Assembly: GCF_003363015.1 (NCBI RefSeq)
Contig: NZ_QRAP01000012.1
Location: 52,543-116,542 of the forward strand
Length of the DNA stretch: 64,000 nucleotides
Reading direction: 5' to 3'
Source: Enterobacillus tribolii
GTDB lineage: Bacteria > Pseudomonadota > Gammaproteobacteria > Enterobacterales > Enterobacteriaceae
The position numbers and the translations under genes are program-made. The notes beneath the pieces were generated by a model. It had not been told where the DNA came from, did no database searches, and was given only the letters and a program-made list of their open reading frames with translations. Positions 1 to 8,826 of this stretch are shown here, in pieces. Each line of letters opens with the position of its first letter. The first letter of the stretch is position 1.

Positions 1-394
1 ACGGCATATAATCCCCTTCCTCTACCGGCCGGTATCCGCCGTGTTTCACTTCAAAAATCACGCCCTGCGGGTCCAGCGACAGCACGGCGTGCCAGACGCC
101 GGCGTCCATTTCCAGCGCCGCGCACTCTTCGCCGAGTACTACGCGGCGGATCACCGTGCCTTCATCGTCGAAGTTCAGCACCACAAAGCGCCCGCGCAGC
201 GGGATAAGCAGCTCGAACGTATGAGGATGCCGGTGCGGGCGGATATAGGTTCCCGGCTCCATGGCGATAGCCAGGCGCTGCACCGGGTCGCTTAATTCAG
301 GATGCAGGTTGCGGTGTGCGCGCAGGCGTGGCGACTGGGCGGCTGCGGTGCTTTGTTCGGTCAATTCACTGAAAGTAATTTGTTTCATGCTCAT
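1..394 (-). CDS. WbuC-family cupin-fold protein (partial, C-terminus off the window)
   Basis: Reading the minus strand from an ATG at 394 gives an open frame to the window edge with no stop, about 131 codons. It begins MSMKQITFSELTEQ; a second ATG at 388 is an equally good start and neither has a strong ribosome binding site. The frame contains a cupin core: the segment PHRHPHTFELL followed by LRGRFVV and later DAGVWHAVLSLDP matches the metal-binding His/Glu pattern of the WbuC family of cupin metalloproteins, which are often found near polysaccharide genes but have no firmly assigned reaction. Family members are about 130-160 residues, so only the extreme C-terminus should be missing. It is divergent from corA. 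Confidence 0.75.
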   Translation of the reverse strand, partial: MSMKQITFSELTEQSTAAAQSPRLRAHRNLHPELSDPVQRLAIAMEPGTYIRPHRHPHTFELLIPLRGRFVVLNFDDEGTVIRRVVLGEECAALEMDAGVWHAVLSLDPQGVIFEVKHGGYRPVEEGDYMP

Positions 395-504
395 TATGGC
401 GCTCTGAATCAGGCAAATGGAGTAATCATCGGCATCATCACACCAGAAAAGGGAAGCGGGCAACAGCACTTTCTTGCCAGCGGTCAATTACTTTTAACCG
501 CCTG

Positions 505-533
505 TTGACGCCTTTTTCCTCTGGGCGTAACAT
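505..533 (+). promoter_or_regulatory. Predicted corA promoter
   Basis: TTGACG at 505-510 and TAACAT at 528-533 are separated by 17 bp, a good sigma-70 arrangement. An inverted repeat TGGGCG/CGCCCA (522-527 and 535-540) spans the -10 element. Transcription from about 540 would give corA a leader of about 245 nt. Confidence 0.5.
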
Positions 534-565
534 GCGCCCACTATTATCTTATGAGGATATACACC

Positions 566-622
566 TTGGACGCACCCAGTCGATACTGGCTCCATAACCC
601 GGTTAACGGGTACAACTTCTAA
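566..622 (+). CDS. Putative corA leader peptide (18 codons)
   Basis: A TTG at 566 follows GAGGA (553-557) at ideal spacing and opens an 18-codon frame reading MDAPSRYWLHNPVNGYNF, ending at TAA 620-622. An in-frame ATG at 551 would add five residues but has no upstream ribosome binding site. The stop codon lies inside the left arm of a perfect 8-bp hairpin (621-628/641-648). A short leader frame (corL) that controls Rho-dependent termination is known in the Salmonella corA leader, so a similar role is likely here. I cannot confirm sequence homology from memory. Confidence 0.5.
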   Translation: MDAPSRYWLHNPVNGYNF

Positions 623-707
623 GGCTATTTCTCTTTGCTGATAGCCTTCGTGGTTGTCAGCGACCCTCCCGTCGCGCTGAGTCAGGTCTGATAGGTCTGA
701 AACTGAC
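621..707 (+). promoter_or_regulatory. Structured corA mRNA leader
   Basis: Successive hairpins follow the leader peptide: AAGGCTAT/ATAGCCTT (621-628, 641-648, perfect), TCAGCGAC/GTCGCGCTGA (657-664, 671-680, two-base bulge), and GTCAG/CTGAC (681-685, 703-707). None is followed by a U-run, so simple intrinsic termination is not indicated. The arrangement suits a leader in which translation of the short frame changes downstream folding or Rho access. Confidence 0.4.
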
Positions 708-785
708 AGGTGACAGTGACATCTTCCCCGTTCGTTTTATGTGCTCCATGCGTGTCCTCGAGTCACCGCAACGGAGTTTTTGGCA

Positions 786-1736
786 ATGCTGAGTGCATTT
801 AGATTAGATAACTGCCGCTTATCCCGTCTGGAGCTGGATGACACGGATGATTTAAGATCATCGCTTTGGGTCGATCTGGTTGAGCCGGAAGACGAAGAGC
901 GTCAGCGGGTACAAGATGAACTCGGCCAAAGTTTGGCGACCCGTCCGGAACTGGACGACATTGAGGCCTCCGCACGTTTCTTCGAAGACGAAGACGGCCT
1001 GCATATCCACTCCTTTTTCTATTTTGAGGACGCCGCGGACCACGCCGGTAACTCCACCGTGGCTTTCACCATCCGCGACGGCCGGTTGTATACCCTGCGG
1101 GAGCGCGAGCTGCCTGCGTTTCGTCTTTACCGTATGCGGGCGCGCAACCAGATGCTGATGGACGGCAACGCGTACGAGCTGCTGCTGGATCTGTTCGAAA
1201 CCAAAATCGAACAGCTGGCGGATGAGATCGAGAACATTTACAGCGATCTGGAAAAGCTCAGCCGGGTGATTATGGACGGACGTCAGGGCGATGATTACGA
1301 CGAGGCGCTGTCTACACTGGCGGAACTGGAAGATATCGGCTGGAAGGTGCGCTTGTGTCTGATGGATACCCAGCGCGCGCTGAACTTCCTGGTGCGCAAG
1401 GCGCGCCTGCCGACCAGCCAGCTGGAACAGGCCCGTGAGGTTCTGCGCGATATCGAATCCCTGCTGCCGCACAACGAATCCCTGTTCCAGAAGGTGAACT
1501 TCCTGATGCAGGCCGCGATGGGTTTCATCAACATCGAGCAGAACCGCATCATCAAAATCTTCTCCGTGGTTTCCGTGGTCTTCCTGCCGCCGACGCTGGT
1601 GGCCTCCAGTTACGGCATGAACTTCGAGTTTATGCCGGAGCTGAAATGGTCGTTCGGCTATCCGGCGGCCATCGGGCTGATGATCCTGGCCGGACTGGCG
1701 CCTTATCTCTACTTTAAACGTAAAAACTGGCTTTAA
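786..1736 (+). CDS. corA: Magnesium/cobalt/nickel transporter CorA
   Basis: CorA forms a homopentameric inner-membrane channel that takes up Mg2+ and also carries Co2+ and Ni2+. The protein from ATG 786 is 316 residues, the E. coli length, and begins MLSAFRLDN with GGAG upstream; a longer frame from 741 is not supported. The soluble N-terminal domain includes [19 protein letters not shown]. The C-terminus has two membrane helices, with the selectivity-filter signature [10 protein letters not shown] between them and the basic tail YFKRKNWL at the end. Expression probably depends on the leader upstream. Confidence 0.98.
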   Translation: MLSAFRLDNCRLSRLELDDTDDLRSSLWVDLVEPEDEERQRVQDELGQSLATRPELDDIEASARFFEDEDGLHIHSFFYFEDAADHAGNSTVAFTIRDGRLYTLRERELPAFRLYRMRARNQMLMDGNAYELLLDLFETKIEQLADEIENIYSDLEKLSRVIMDGRQGDDYDEALSTLAELEDIGWKVRLCLMDTQRALNFLVRKARLPTSQLEQAREVLRDIESLLPHNESLFQKVNFLMQAAMGFINIEQNRIIKIFSVVSVVFLPPTLVASSYGMNFEFMPELKWSFGYPAAIGLMILAGLAPYLYFKRKNWL

Positions 1737-1742
1737 TGCGTG

Positions 1743-1765
1743 GCGGCCCGCCGGGCCGCTTCCTC
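1743..1765 (+). terminator. Probable corA terminator
   Basis: GCGGCCC (1743-1749) and GGGCCGC (1753-1759) form a perfect 7-bp GC stem with a 3-nt loop, followed by TTCCTCT. The U-tract is poor, so termination may be partial. Confidence 0.4.
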
Positions 1766-1837
1766 TGCGCTGGAAGCCATTACTTCCGCGGGTTGTTCTT
1801 TTATAATGGACCTCCGTAAATGCGCTATGGGGGTGCA

Positions 1838-2890
1838 ATGTTACGTTTTTCCGCGCCCGTGCAATGGACTGTGTTGATCGCGGCCTCCTTGTTGCTCGGG
1901 ACATTATTTCAGATCTGGCATATTCCGGCGGCGCTGCTGCTCGGGCCGATGATCGTCGGCGTCGCCATGGGTCTGTTCGGCGCATCTATCCGTATCTCTG
2001 GCAAGCTTTTCGTTGCTTCACAGGCCATTCTGGGGTGCCTGATTGCACAATCGCTTTCTCCGTCCGTTCTGACGCCGCTGCTTGATGACTGGCCCATTGT
2101 TTTGCTGGTGCTGTTGACGACGCTGGCGGCCAGCGGTCTTTCCGGCTGGCTTTTGATGCGTTTCAGCGATCTGCCGGGGCCGACCGGCGCCTGGGGCTCT
2201 TCTCCCGGCGGGGCATCGGCGATGGTGGCGATGGCCGGCGACTTCGGCGCCGATGTGCGGCTGGTGGCGTTTATGCAGTACCTGCGGGTGCTGTTTGTCG
2301 CGACCGCGGCGGCGATCGTCACCCGCATTGGGCTGGGCGATCAGGCGGCGGCGCAAAGCGCCGCGCAGGTATGGTTTCCGCCGCTGGACTGGCGCTTTGC
2401 CGCGACGTTGCTGCTGGCCGTTGCCGGAGCATGGTTGGGGAAAAAGCTGCGTATCCCGTCCGGGGCGTTATTGCTGCCGATGCTGATCGGCGCAGGGTTG
2501 AACACCAGCGGCGTAATGACGTTGCAGATCCCGGAATGGCTGCTGGCGCTGGCCTATACCCTGATTGGCTGGAACGTGGGGCTGCTGTTCACCCGTCCGA
2601 TTTTTCTGCTGGCGCTGCGCACCCTGCCGCAAATGATCGTTTCCATTGTGGGACTGATGACGCTGTGCGGCCTGATGGCCTGGGGGCTGACGCGGGTGCT
2701 GCCGGTGGATATGTTAACCGCCTATCTCGCGACCAGCCCCGGCGGGCTGGACACGATTGCCATTATCGCGGCCGGCAGCAGCGTCAACATGTCTTTCGTG
2801 ATGGCAATGCAGACGCTGCGCCTGTTCAGTATTCTGCTTACCGGCCCGGCGATGGCGCGTTGGATTTCACGGCGAGCGGCGGCGTCCTGA
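1838..2890 (+). CDS. AbrB-family polytopic membrane protein
   Basis: A hydrophobic protein of about 350 residues with ten or so predicted helices. It resembles the AbrB family (named from the E. coli aidB regulator but in structure a transporter-like membrane protein). The two halves carry repeated Pro/Gly motifs: AALLLGPMIVG and GALLLPMLIGAG, and SPGGASAMVAMA and SPGGLDTIAIIA, an internal duplication typical of the family. ATG 1838 is chosen because GGGGG lies about 8 nt upstream; an in-frame ATG at 1820 lacks one. Substrate and role are unknown. The last 53 bp overlap the 3' end of rarD on the opposite strand. Confidence 0.8.
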   Translation: MLRFSAPVQWTVLIAASLLLGTLFQIWHIPAALLLGPMIVGVAMGLFGASIRISGKLFVASQAILGCLIAQSLSPSVLTPLLDDWPIVLLVLLTTLAASGLSGWLLMRFSDLPGPTGAWGSSPGGASAMVAMAGDFGADVRLVAFMQYLRVLFVATAAAIVTRIGLGDQAAAQSAAQVWFPPLDWRFAATLLLAVAGAWLGKKLRIPSGALLLPMLIGAGLNTSGVMTLQIPEWLLALAYTLIGWNVGLLFTRPIFLLALRTLPQMIVSIVGLMTLCGLMAWGLTRVLPVDMLTAYLATSPGGLDTIAIIAAGSSVNMSFVMAMQTLRLFSILLTGPAMARWISRRAAAS

Positions 2891-3770
2891 GGCGGCGCTG
2901 GGTATACAGCGCATCCAGGGTAAACACGATCAGCGCGGTCCAGATAAAGCCGAAGGTAAGGAGCTTATCTTCGGTCATGACCTCGCCGTAAAAGGTGACG
3001 GCCAGAATGAACATCAGCGTCGGCCCCAGATACTGGAAGAAGCCCAGCGTGGAAAGGCGCAGACGGGTTGCCGCGGCGGTGAAGAACAGCAGGGGCACTG
3101 TGGTAACCACGCCGGCCGCGATGAGCAACAGGTTCAGGGAAAGCGGGTTGGCGCTCAGGTGGCTGGTCGCGCTGTCGGCGATGCCGAACAGATAAATCCC
3201 GGCTATGGGCAGCAGCCACAGCGTTTCAATCAGCATGCCGGTTTGGGCGTCCACGCCGATCTTTTTGCGTATCAGGGCATAAAACGCAAAGCTGAATGCC
3301 AGCCCGAGGGCGATAAAGGGGATCGAGCCATACTGCCACAGTTGCACCAGCACCCCGCAAATCGCCAGCGACACGGCCAGCCACTGCATGCGGCGGAAAC
3401 GCTCGCCGAGAAAGATCAGGCCGAGCAACACGTTCACCAACGGGTTGATGAAATAGCCCAGGCTGGCTTCCAGCATATGATGATTGTTAACCGCCCAGAT
3501 AAACAGCAGCCAGTTGCTGCCGACCAGCACCGCCGTTCCGGCCAACAACAGCAGCTTAACCGGCGTATTGAACAGCGCCTTCACCTTGCCCCAGCCGCGG
3601 CTCAGGGAAAGTAGCGCAATCATGAAAAAGAATGACCAAATCACCCGGTGCGTCAGGATTTCAGGCGCGGGCACTTGCTGAATCAGTTTGAAGTAAGCCG
3701 GGGCTATACCCCAGATAAAATAGGCGGCCAGGGCAAACATTATGCCGCGGCGGGTTTGTTGGGCATCCAT
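2838..3770 (-). CDS. rarD: EamA/DMT transporter RarD
   Basis: The 310-residue protein has ten predicted membrane helices and is strongly similar to E. coli RarD (about 296 residues), with the shared segments AAYFIWGIAPAYFKL, NNHHMLEASLGYFINPL and RLRLSTLGFFQYLGPTLMF. RarD belongs to the drug/metabolite transporter superfamily and was named for chloramphenicol sensitivity in Pseudomonas; its natural substrate is not known. The C-terminus is longer than in E. coli, which produces the convergent overlap with the AbrB-family gene. yigI lies upstream in the same direction. Confidence 0.95.
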   Translation of the reverse strand: MDAQQTRRGIMFALAAYFIWGIAPAYFKLIQQVPAPEILTHRVIWSFFFMIALLSLSRGWGKVKALFNTPVKLLLLAGTAVLVGSNWLLFIWAVNNHHMLEASLGYFINPLVNVLLGLIFLGERFRRMQWLAVSLAICGVLVQLWQYGSIPFIALGLAFSFAFYALIRKKIGVDAQTGMLIETLWLLPIAGIYLFGIADSATSHLSANPLSLNLLLIAAGVVTTVPLLFFTAAATRLRLSTLGFFQYLGPTLMFILAVTFYGEVMTEDKLLTFGFIWTALIVFTLDALYTQRRLRTPPLAVKSNAPSPGR

Positions 3771-3903
3771 TGGGTAGATCCGAAAATAAAAGTGCGGACT
3801 GCCAGTTTACTGGTTTTTTGATGGATGTCTCGGTTCCGGCTGAAACGATAATGATTACCCGCCATTATTCCGCCAGGAAGAAATAAATCGGGAAAATATT
3901 CCG

Positions 3904-4374
3904 TTAGCCCACCATATAAGTGGCAACGGCAGAAGCAATGTGCAATTGCTGCTCATTATGCAGTTCCACCCGCGCCACGGCGACTTTGTTACCCGCCCGC
4001 AGCAGGCTGCCGCTGGCGACGAAGCGCTCGCCGCGGCCCGGACGCAGGTAGTCAACGCGCATGTCGATGGTGCCCATTTTCGACAGCCGCTGCTTCAGCT
4101 CCTCTTCGGCAATCGTATCGCTGCGCAGCAGCGTTGAACCAACGCAAACCAGCCCGGCGCAGACGTCCAGCATAGACGCGATGACGCCGCCGTGCAGAAT
4201 GCGCTGGTGCGCGTTGCCGATCATCATTTCTCTGGCATCGGCCACCAACTCCGCATAGTCCGTCTCAAAGCGGTGCAACTCCAGACCCAGCGCACGGTTG
4301 AAGGGCATGTGATAAATAAAAATCTCGCCGATTAACTGACGGGCCGATTCGCGGGAGAGCAAGGTTGCAGACAT
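3904..4374 (-). CDS. yigI: Hotdog-fold thioesterase-like protein YigI
   Basis: This 156-residue protein matches E. coli YigI in length and position. It has a hotdog-fold pattern: [25 protein letters not shown] carries the HGG-x-IASMLD signature of acyl-CoA thioesterases, and the C-terminal strand [21 protein letters not shown] is typical of the fold. It probably hydrolyses acyl-CoAs in the cytoplasm. AAGGAA precedes ATG 4374. It is divergent from pldA. Confidence 0.92.
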   Translation of the reverse strand: MSATLLSRESARQLIGEIFIYHMPFNRALGLELHRFETDYAELVADAREMMIGNAHQRILHGGVIASMLDVCAGLVCVGSTLLRSDTIAEEELKQRLSKMGTIDMRVDYLRPGRGERFVASGSLLRAGNKVAVARVELHNEQQLHIASAVATYMVG

Positions 4375-4571
4375 AAGTTCCTTCCGGTAGTAACGACAGA
4401 ACGGGGCGTCGATATTTTTAGGTTAATTATTTGTTGATAATATGCTTGTTTATTGTTGCTTTCCAGCGCTGACGATAATTCCGACGACATCCCGAGGCGT
4501 ACAGAGGATTTCTGTGTAAAATGGCGGATATTTTGAGCACGGATTGATAATTTTTTGTGAGGAATTCATTG

Positions 4572-5435
4572 ATGGGAAAAGGATGGGGAACCATGGTGGC
4601 GTTGTTGGCCTGGAGCGGATGCGCGCTGGCCGAAAGCGAAAATAATATACCTGCGCACCGGGGCAGCATTATCGCGAACCTGATGCAGGAATATGATAAC
4701 CCTTTTACGCTCTACCCCTATGACACCAACTATTTGCTCTACACCAATACCAGCGATCTGAATAAAGAAGCTATCCATTCTTATGACTGGGCTGACAAAG
4801 CACGCAAGGACGAAGTTAAGTTTCAGCTGAGCCTGGCTTTCCCCATTTGGCGCGGCTTGCTGGGCGACAACTCGGTGCTGGCGGCTTCCTATACCCAGCG
4901 CTCCTGGTGGCAGGCGTTTAACCGCAGCGCGTCTTCGCCGTTTCGCGAAACCAACTACGAGCCGCAGTTGTTTATCGGCTGGGCGACGGATTACGACTAT
5001 ATGGGCTGGACCCTGCGTGACGTCGAGTTCGGCTTTAATCATCAGTCCAACGGGCGTTCAGATCCTACGTCGCGCAGCTGGAACCGGATCTATACCCGCC
5101 TGATGGCGGAACGCGGTAATTTCCAGGTGCAGGTCAAGCCCTGGTATCGTATCCCGGAGAACAGCAGCAAGGACGACAACCGCGATATCACCAAGTACAT
5201 GGGATACTACGATTTGCAGTTGGGCTACAGCTGGGGCAAAAGCGTGTTCAGCGTCAAGGGGCATTACAACTGGAACACCGGCTACGGCGGCGCTGAGATG
5301 GGATGGAGCTACCCGATGACGAAGCATATCCGCCTCTATACCCAGTTGTTCAGCGGCTATGGTGAATCGATGATTGATTATGATTTCCGCCAGACCCGCG
5401 CCGGCGTTGGGATCATGCTGAATGATATTATGTAA
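4572..5435 (+). CDS. pldA: Outer-membrane phospholipase A (OmPLA)
   Basis: OmPLA is a dimeric, Ca2+-dependent 12-stranded outer-membrane barrel that hydrolyses misplaced phospholipids. The catalytic region NHQSNGRSDPTSRSWNR contains the His, Ser and Asn of the known triad. ATG 4572 is chosen over a GTG at 4557 because GAGG (4559-4562) sits 9 nt before it. The resulting 287-residue protein starts with a short signal peptide ending near GCALA/ESEN. It lies between yigI (divergent) and recQ, as in E. coli. Confidence 0.97.
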   Translation: MGKGWGTMVALLAWSGCALAESENNIPAHRGSIIANLMQEYDNPFTLYPYDTNYLLYTNTSDLNKEAIHSYDWADKARKDEVKFQLSLAFPIWRGLLGDNSVLAASYTQRSWWQAFNRSASSPFRETNYEPQLFIGWATDYDYMGWTLRDVEFGFNHQSNGRSDPTSRSWNRIYTRLMAERGNFQVQVKPWYRIPENSSKDDNRDITKYMGYYDLQLGYSWGKSVFSVKGHYNWNTGYGGAEMGWSYPMTKHIRLYTQLFSGYGESMIDYDFRQTRAGVGIMLNDIM

Positions 5436-5540
5436 TTGCGGAAACCTTCGCAGGACATTACTTCCGTTAACGACAAACCGGCTCCGGACGCCTAGAATAG
5501 CACCCTGTGTTTTTCCGGTAACAAACAGAGAAGAGGTAGC

Positions 5541-7370
5541 GTGGTAACGGCAGAGGTCATTAGCGCAGAGATGCTGGCAGAGCAGGTATTGCGGGATACG
5601 TTCGGGTATCAGCAGTTCCGTCCGGGTCAGCAGGAAATTATCAATGCTGCGTTAGCCGGCTGTGACTGTCTGGTGGTGATGCCCACCGGCGGCGGTAAAT
5701 CACTGTGCTACCAAATCCCGGCGCTGGTGCTGGAAGGGCTGACGCTGGTCGTTTCGCCGCTGATCTCGCTGATGAAGGATCAGGTCGATCAGCTGCTCGC
5801 CAACGGGGTTAACGCCGCCTGCCTGAACTCCACGCAAACCTGGGAGCAGCAGCAGGCCGTGTTTGCCGGGTGCCGCAGCGGCGAAATCAAGCTGTTGTAC
5901 GTTGCGCCGGAACGGTTGGTGATGGATAACTTTCTCGATCAGCTCCCGCACTGGAATCCCGCTCTGCTGGCGGTGGATGAAGCGCACTGCATTTCCCAAT
6001 GGGGGCACGATTTCCGGCCAGAATACCGGGCGCTGGGGCAAATCAAGCAACGTTTCCCTTCCATTCCGGTTATCGCCCTGACGGCTACCGCCGACAGCAC
6101 AACCCGTGATGATATTGCCCGCCTGCTGTCGCTCGACGACCCGCTGATTCAGGTCAGCAGCTTCGACCGCCCGAATATTCGCTACACCCTGGTGGAAAAG
6201 TTTAAGCCGCTCGATCAGCTTTGGCGTTTCATTCAGGGGCAGAAGGGGAAGTCGGGCATTATCTATTGCAACAGCCGCGCCAAGGTGGAAGACACCGCAG
6301 CGCGTCTGCAAAGCCGCGGGCTTAGCGTCGCGGCGTATCACGCCGGGCTGGATAATGACCGCCGGGCGCAGGTGCAGGAAGCTTTCCAGCGCGATGACCT
6401 GCAGGTTGTCGTTGCCACCGTGGCATTCGGCATGGGGATCAACAAGCCCAACGTGCGTTTCGTGGTGCACTTCGACATTCCGCGTAATATCGAATCCTAT
6501 TATCAGGAAACCGGACGGGCCGGGCGTGACGGCGTGCCCGCCGAAGCGGTGCTGTTTTACGATCCGGCGGACATGGCGTGGCTGCGCCGCTGCCTGGAAG
6601 AAAAGCCGGACGGGCAGCAGAAAGAGATTGAACGCCACAAGCTGAACGCCATGAATGCGTTTGCCGAAGCGCAAACCTGCCGGCGCCTGGTGTTGCTGAA
6701 CTATTTCGGCGAAGGACGTCAGGAGTCCTGCGGTAACTGCGATATCTGCCTGGACCCGCCCAAACGCTATGACGGGCTGATGGATGCGCAAAAAGCGTTG
6801 TCCGCGATTGCGCGCGTAGGGCAGCGCTTCGGCATCGCCTACGTCGTGGAAGTGCTGCGCGGGGCCAACAGCGCCCGTATCCGGGAATTCGGCCATGACA
6901 AGCTGTCGGTGTTCGGCCTGGGGAAAGAGCAGTCTCAGGAGCATTGGATCAGCATCCTGCGTCAGCTGATCCACCTGGGAATGGTCACGCAAAACATCGC
7001 CCAGCACTCCGCCCTGCAACTTACTGAAGCCGCTCGGCCGGTGCTGCGCGGCGAAGTCCCGCTGCAACTGGCGGTGCCGCGCATTATTAACCTGAAATCC
7101 CGTACCAGCCAGCCGAAAAGCTATGGCGGTAACTACGATCGCAAACTGTTTGCCAAGCTGCGTAAACTGCGCAAAGCGATCGCCGATGAAGAAAACATTC
7201 CGCCCTACGTGGTATTCAACGACGCCACGCTGCTGGAGATGGCTGAGCAGATGCCGATCCGGCCCGGAGAGTTGCTGAGCATCAACGGCGTCGGGCAGCG
7301 TAAACTGGATCGCTTCGGTCAGGCGTTTATGACGGTGATCCGGGAACACGTAGACGGGGACGATGAGTAA
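5541..7370 (+). CDS. recQ: ATP-dependent DNA helicase RecQ
   Basis: RecQ is a 3'-5' superfamily-2 helicase acting in RecF-pathway recombination and fork repair. The 609-residue protein has the same length as E. coli RecQ. Visible motifs are Walker A MPTGGGKS, the DEAH box [19 protein letters not shown] with the aromatic-rich loop, and motif [12 protein letters not shown]. The RQC zinc site is at [10 protein letters not shown] and SCGNCDIC, followed by winged-helix and C-terminal HRDC domains ([15 protein letters not shown]). Translation starts at GTG 5541 behind AGAGG. Confidence 0.99.
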   Translation: MVTAEVISAEMLAEQVLRDTFGYQQFRPGQQEIINAALAGCDCLVVMPTGGGKSLCYQIPALVLEGLTLVVSPLISLMKDQVDQLLANGVNAACLNSTQTWEQQQAVFAGCRSGEIKLLYVAPERLVMDNFLDQLPHWNPALLAVDEAHCISQWGHDFRPEYRALGQIKQRFPSIPVIALTATADSTTRDDIARLLSLDDPLIQVSSFDRPNIRYTLVEKFKPLDQLWRFIQGQKGKSGIIYCNSRAKVEDTAARLQSRGLSVAAYHAGLDNDRRAQVQEAFQRDDLQVVVATVAFGMGINKPNVRFVVHFDIPRNIESYYQETGRAGRDGVPAEAVLFYDPADMAWLRRCLEEKPDGQQKEIERHKLNAMNAFAEAQTCRRLVLLNYFGEGRQESCGNCDICLDPPKRYDGLMDAQKALSAIARVGQRFGIAYVVEVLRGANSARIREFGHDKLSVFGLGKEQSQEHWISILRQLIHLGMVTQNIAQHSALQLTEAARPVLRGEVPLQLAVPRIINLKSRTSQPKSYGGNYDRKLFAKLRKLRKAIADEENIPPYVVFNDATLLEMAEQMPIRPGELLSINGVGQRKLDRFGQAFMTVIREHVDGDDE

Positions 7371-7475
7371 GCGCCAGGCGTAAAGAACCGGCGTCTTGCC
7401 TCCGTATTCTCTTTCTTACTTGCCGTTATCGGCGCTAGTATAACGACTTTCCTTTTTATCAGGCAGGACACGGCA

Positions 7476-8096
7476 ATGGTGTTATTTTTCACAATCGCGC
7501 TGGTGCATCTGGTGGCGTTGGCCAGCCCCGGCCCCGATTTCTTTTTCGTTTCGCAAACGGCGGCCAGCCGCTCGCGTAAAGAGGCGATGCTGGGTGTGCT
7601 GGGGATTACGCTCGGTATCGTGATTTGGGCTGGCGTCGCGTTGATGGGCCTGCACCTGATCCTGATGAAAATGGCCTGGCTGCATCGGGTGATTACCCTG
7701 GGCGGGGGGCTGTACCTGTGCTGGATGGGTTATCAGCTGCTGCGTTCGGCCCGTGCTAAAGGCGCTCTGGACGCCAGCGGCGCGGAAGTCGCGCTGCCGG
7801 CGCGCGGCAAAACCTTTTTGCGTGGTTTCCTGACTAATTTGTCCAACCCGAAAGCGGTCATCTACTTCGGCAGCGTGTTTTCCCTGTTTATCGGGGATAA
7901 TCTCGGCGGCGGCGAACGTGCCGGTTTGTTTTTGTTGATCGTGGCTGAAACCTTCTTGTGGTTCAGCGCGGTGGCATTGGTGTTCGCCCTGCCGGTGATG
8001 CGTCGCGGTTATCAGCGTCTGGCCAAATGGATTGACGGCGTTGCCGGCGTCCTGTTTGCCGGATTTGGCCTACATCTGATCTTTTCCCGGCCATAA
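7476..8096 (+). CDS. rhtC: Threonine efflux protein RhtC (LysE family)
   Basis: The 206-residue inner-membrane protein has six predicted helices and the LysE/RhtB motif SPGPDFFFVSQTAASRSRKEA near the N-terminus, followed by NPKAVIYFGSVFSLF. It is close to E. coli RhtC, which exports L-threonine. It follows recQ as in E. coli, but rhtB, pldB and yigL, which come next there, are absent from this window. The gene converges on gntK with a 14-bp gap. A small GC stem (CCCGGC/GCCGGG) at the junction may act as a weak shared terminator. Confidence 0.95.
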   Translation: MVLFFTIALVHLVALASPGPDFFFVSQTAASRSRKEAMLGVLGITLGIVIWAGVALMGLHLILMKMAWLHRVITLGGGLYLCWMGYQLLRSARAKGALDASGAEVALPARGKTFLRGFLTNLSNPKAVIYFGSVFSLFIGDNLGGGERAGLFLLIVAETFLWFSAVALVFALPVMRRGYQRLAKWIDGVAGVLFAGFGLHLIFSRP

Positions 8097-8110
8097 CGCC
8101 GGGGAAGTTT

Positions 8111-8650
8111 TCAGGCGTTGCCGGCGATAACGTTTTTGATGACTTTAACCGTGCTTTCCACAACGCCGTCCAGCGGCGGATCGATATGGACGGTATGTAC
8201 GTCGGCTTCGTCGTTGCCCGGCTCTTCCAGGGTGGCAAACTGTGTTACCAGCATCTGTGGTTTGAAGAAGTGCCCCTTACGCGCTTTCAGCCGGCTTTCG
8301 ATCAGCGAGAAGTCTCCCTTCAGGTAAATAAAGTGCAGGTGCTTGTTGCCTTCGCGCAGCATGTCGCGATAGCTCTTTTTCAGGGCTGAGCAAACCAGCA
8401 GGGAGATATCATTGGTACGCTGCATGGCGAAAATCGCATCGTTGAGCGCTTTGAGCCAGGGTTTGCGGTCATCATCGTTCAGCGCATGGCCTTCCGACAT
8501 TTTGACGATATTGGCGCGCGGATGCAGAAAGTCGCCGTCCAGGAACGCCGTGCCCATTTCCTGAGAAACTGCATTGGCAACGGCAGATTTTCCGCTGCCT
8601 GATACGCCCATCAGAACAAACACGTGATGCGGCTGTTTGACGTCACTCAT
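8111..8650 (-). CDS. gntK: Thermoresistant gluconokinase GntK
   Basis: GntK phosphorylates gluconate to 6-phosphogluconate, feeding the pentose-phosphate and Entner-Doudoroff routes. The 179-residue protein has the P-loop GVSGSGKSAVA, then DGDFLHPRANI, the substrate loop DDDRKPWLKALND and KGHFFKPQMLVTQF, all typical of the family (E. coli 175 residues). GGAGGAG precedes the start. The permease gene gntU, which follows gntK in E. coli, is missing: the next gene is the convergent rhtC. Two abutting GntR operators lie upstream. Confidence 0.97.
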   Translation of the reverse strand: MSDVKQPHHVFVLMGVSGSGKSAVANAVSQEMGTAFLDGDFLHPRANIVKMSEGHALNDDDRKPWLKALNDAIFAMQRTNDISLLVCSALKKSYRDMLREGNKHLHFIYLKGDFSLIESRLKARKGHFFKPQMLVTQFATLEEPGNDEADVHTVHIDPPLDGVVESTVKVIKNVIAGNA

Positions 8651-8687
8651 ATTCTCCTCCAGCGCGTTATGAAAGGGTTTTTAAGGA

Positions 8688-8717
8688 ATGTTACTGGTAA
8701 CTTGTTATGGGTAACAT
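8688..8717. promoter_or_regulatory. Two abutting GntR operators upstream of gntK
   Basis: ATGTTACTGGTAACTT (8688-8703) and TTGTTATGGGTAACAT (8702-8717) both match the GntR operator consensus ATGTTACC-GTAACAT with one to three differences each. They lie about 40-65 bp before the gntK start codon, where they would block transcription until gluconate is present. Confidence 0.75.
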
Positions 8718-8826
8718 TGTCGGGATTGTTGTGCGGATAAGCAACAGTCAGCGTAAACGAAAATGAATAACTGTGATGTTAATCGCAGTTACTTTGTCTT
8801 CGTAAAGAGGTTAGAGGGCGTTGGGA

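Noticed and set aside
858..1985. A 375-codon open frame opposite corA
   Set aside because: It is antisense to a fully conserved gene and runs across the corA terminator into the next gene with no protein-like pattern.
5700..7349. A 549-codon open frame on the minus strand opposite recQ
   Set aside because: It mirrors the conserved recQ frame, has no recognisable domain or ribosome binding site, and arises from the GC-rich codon bias of recQ.
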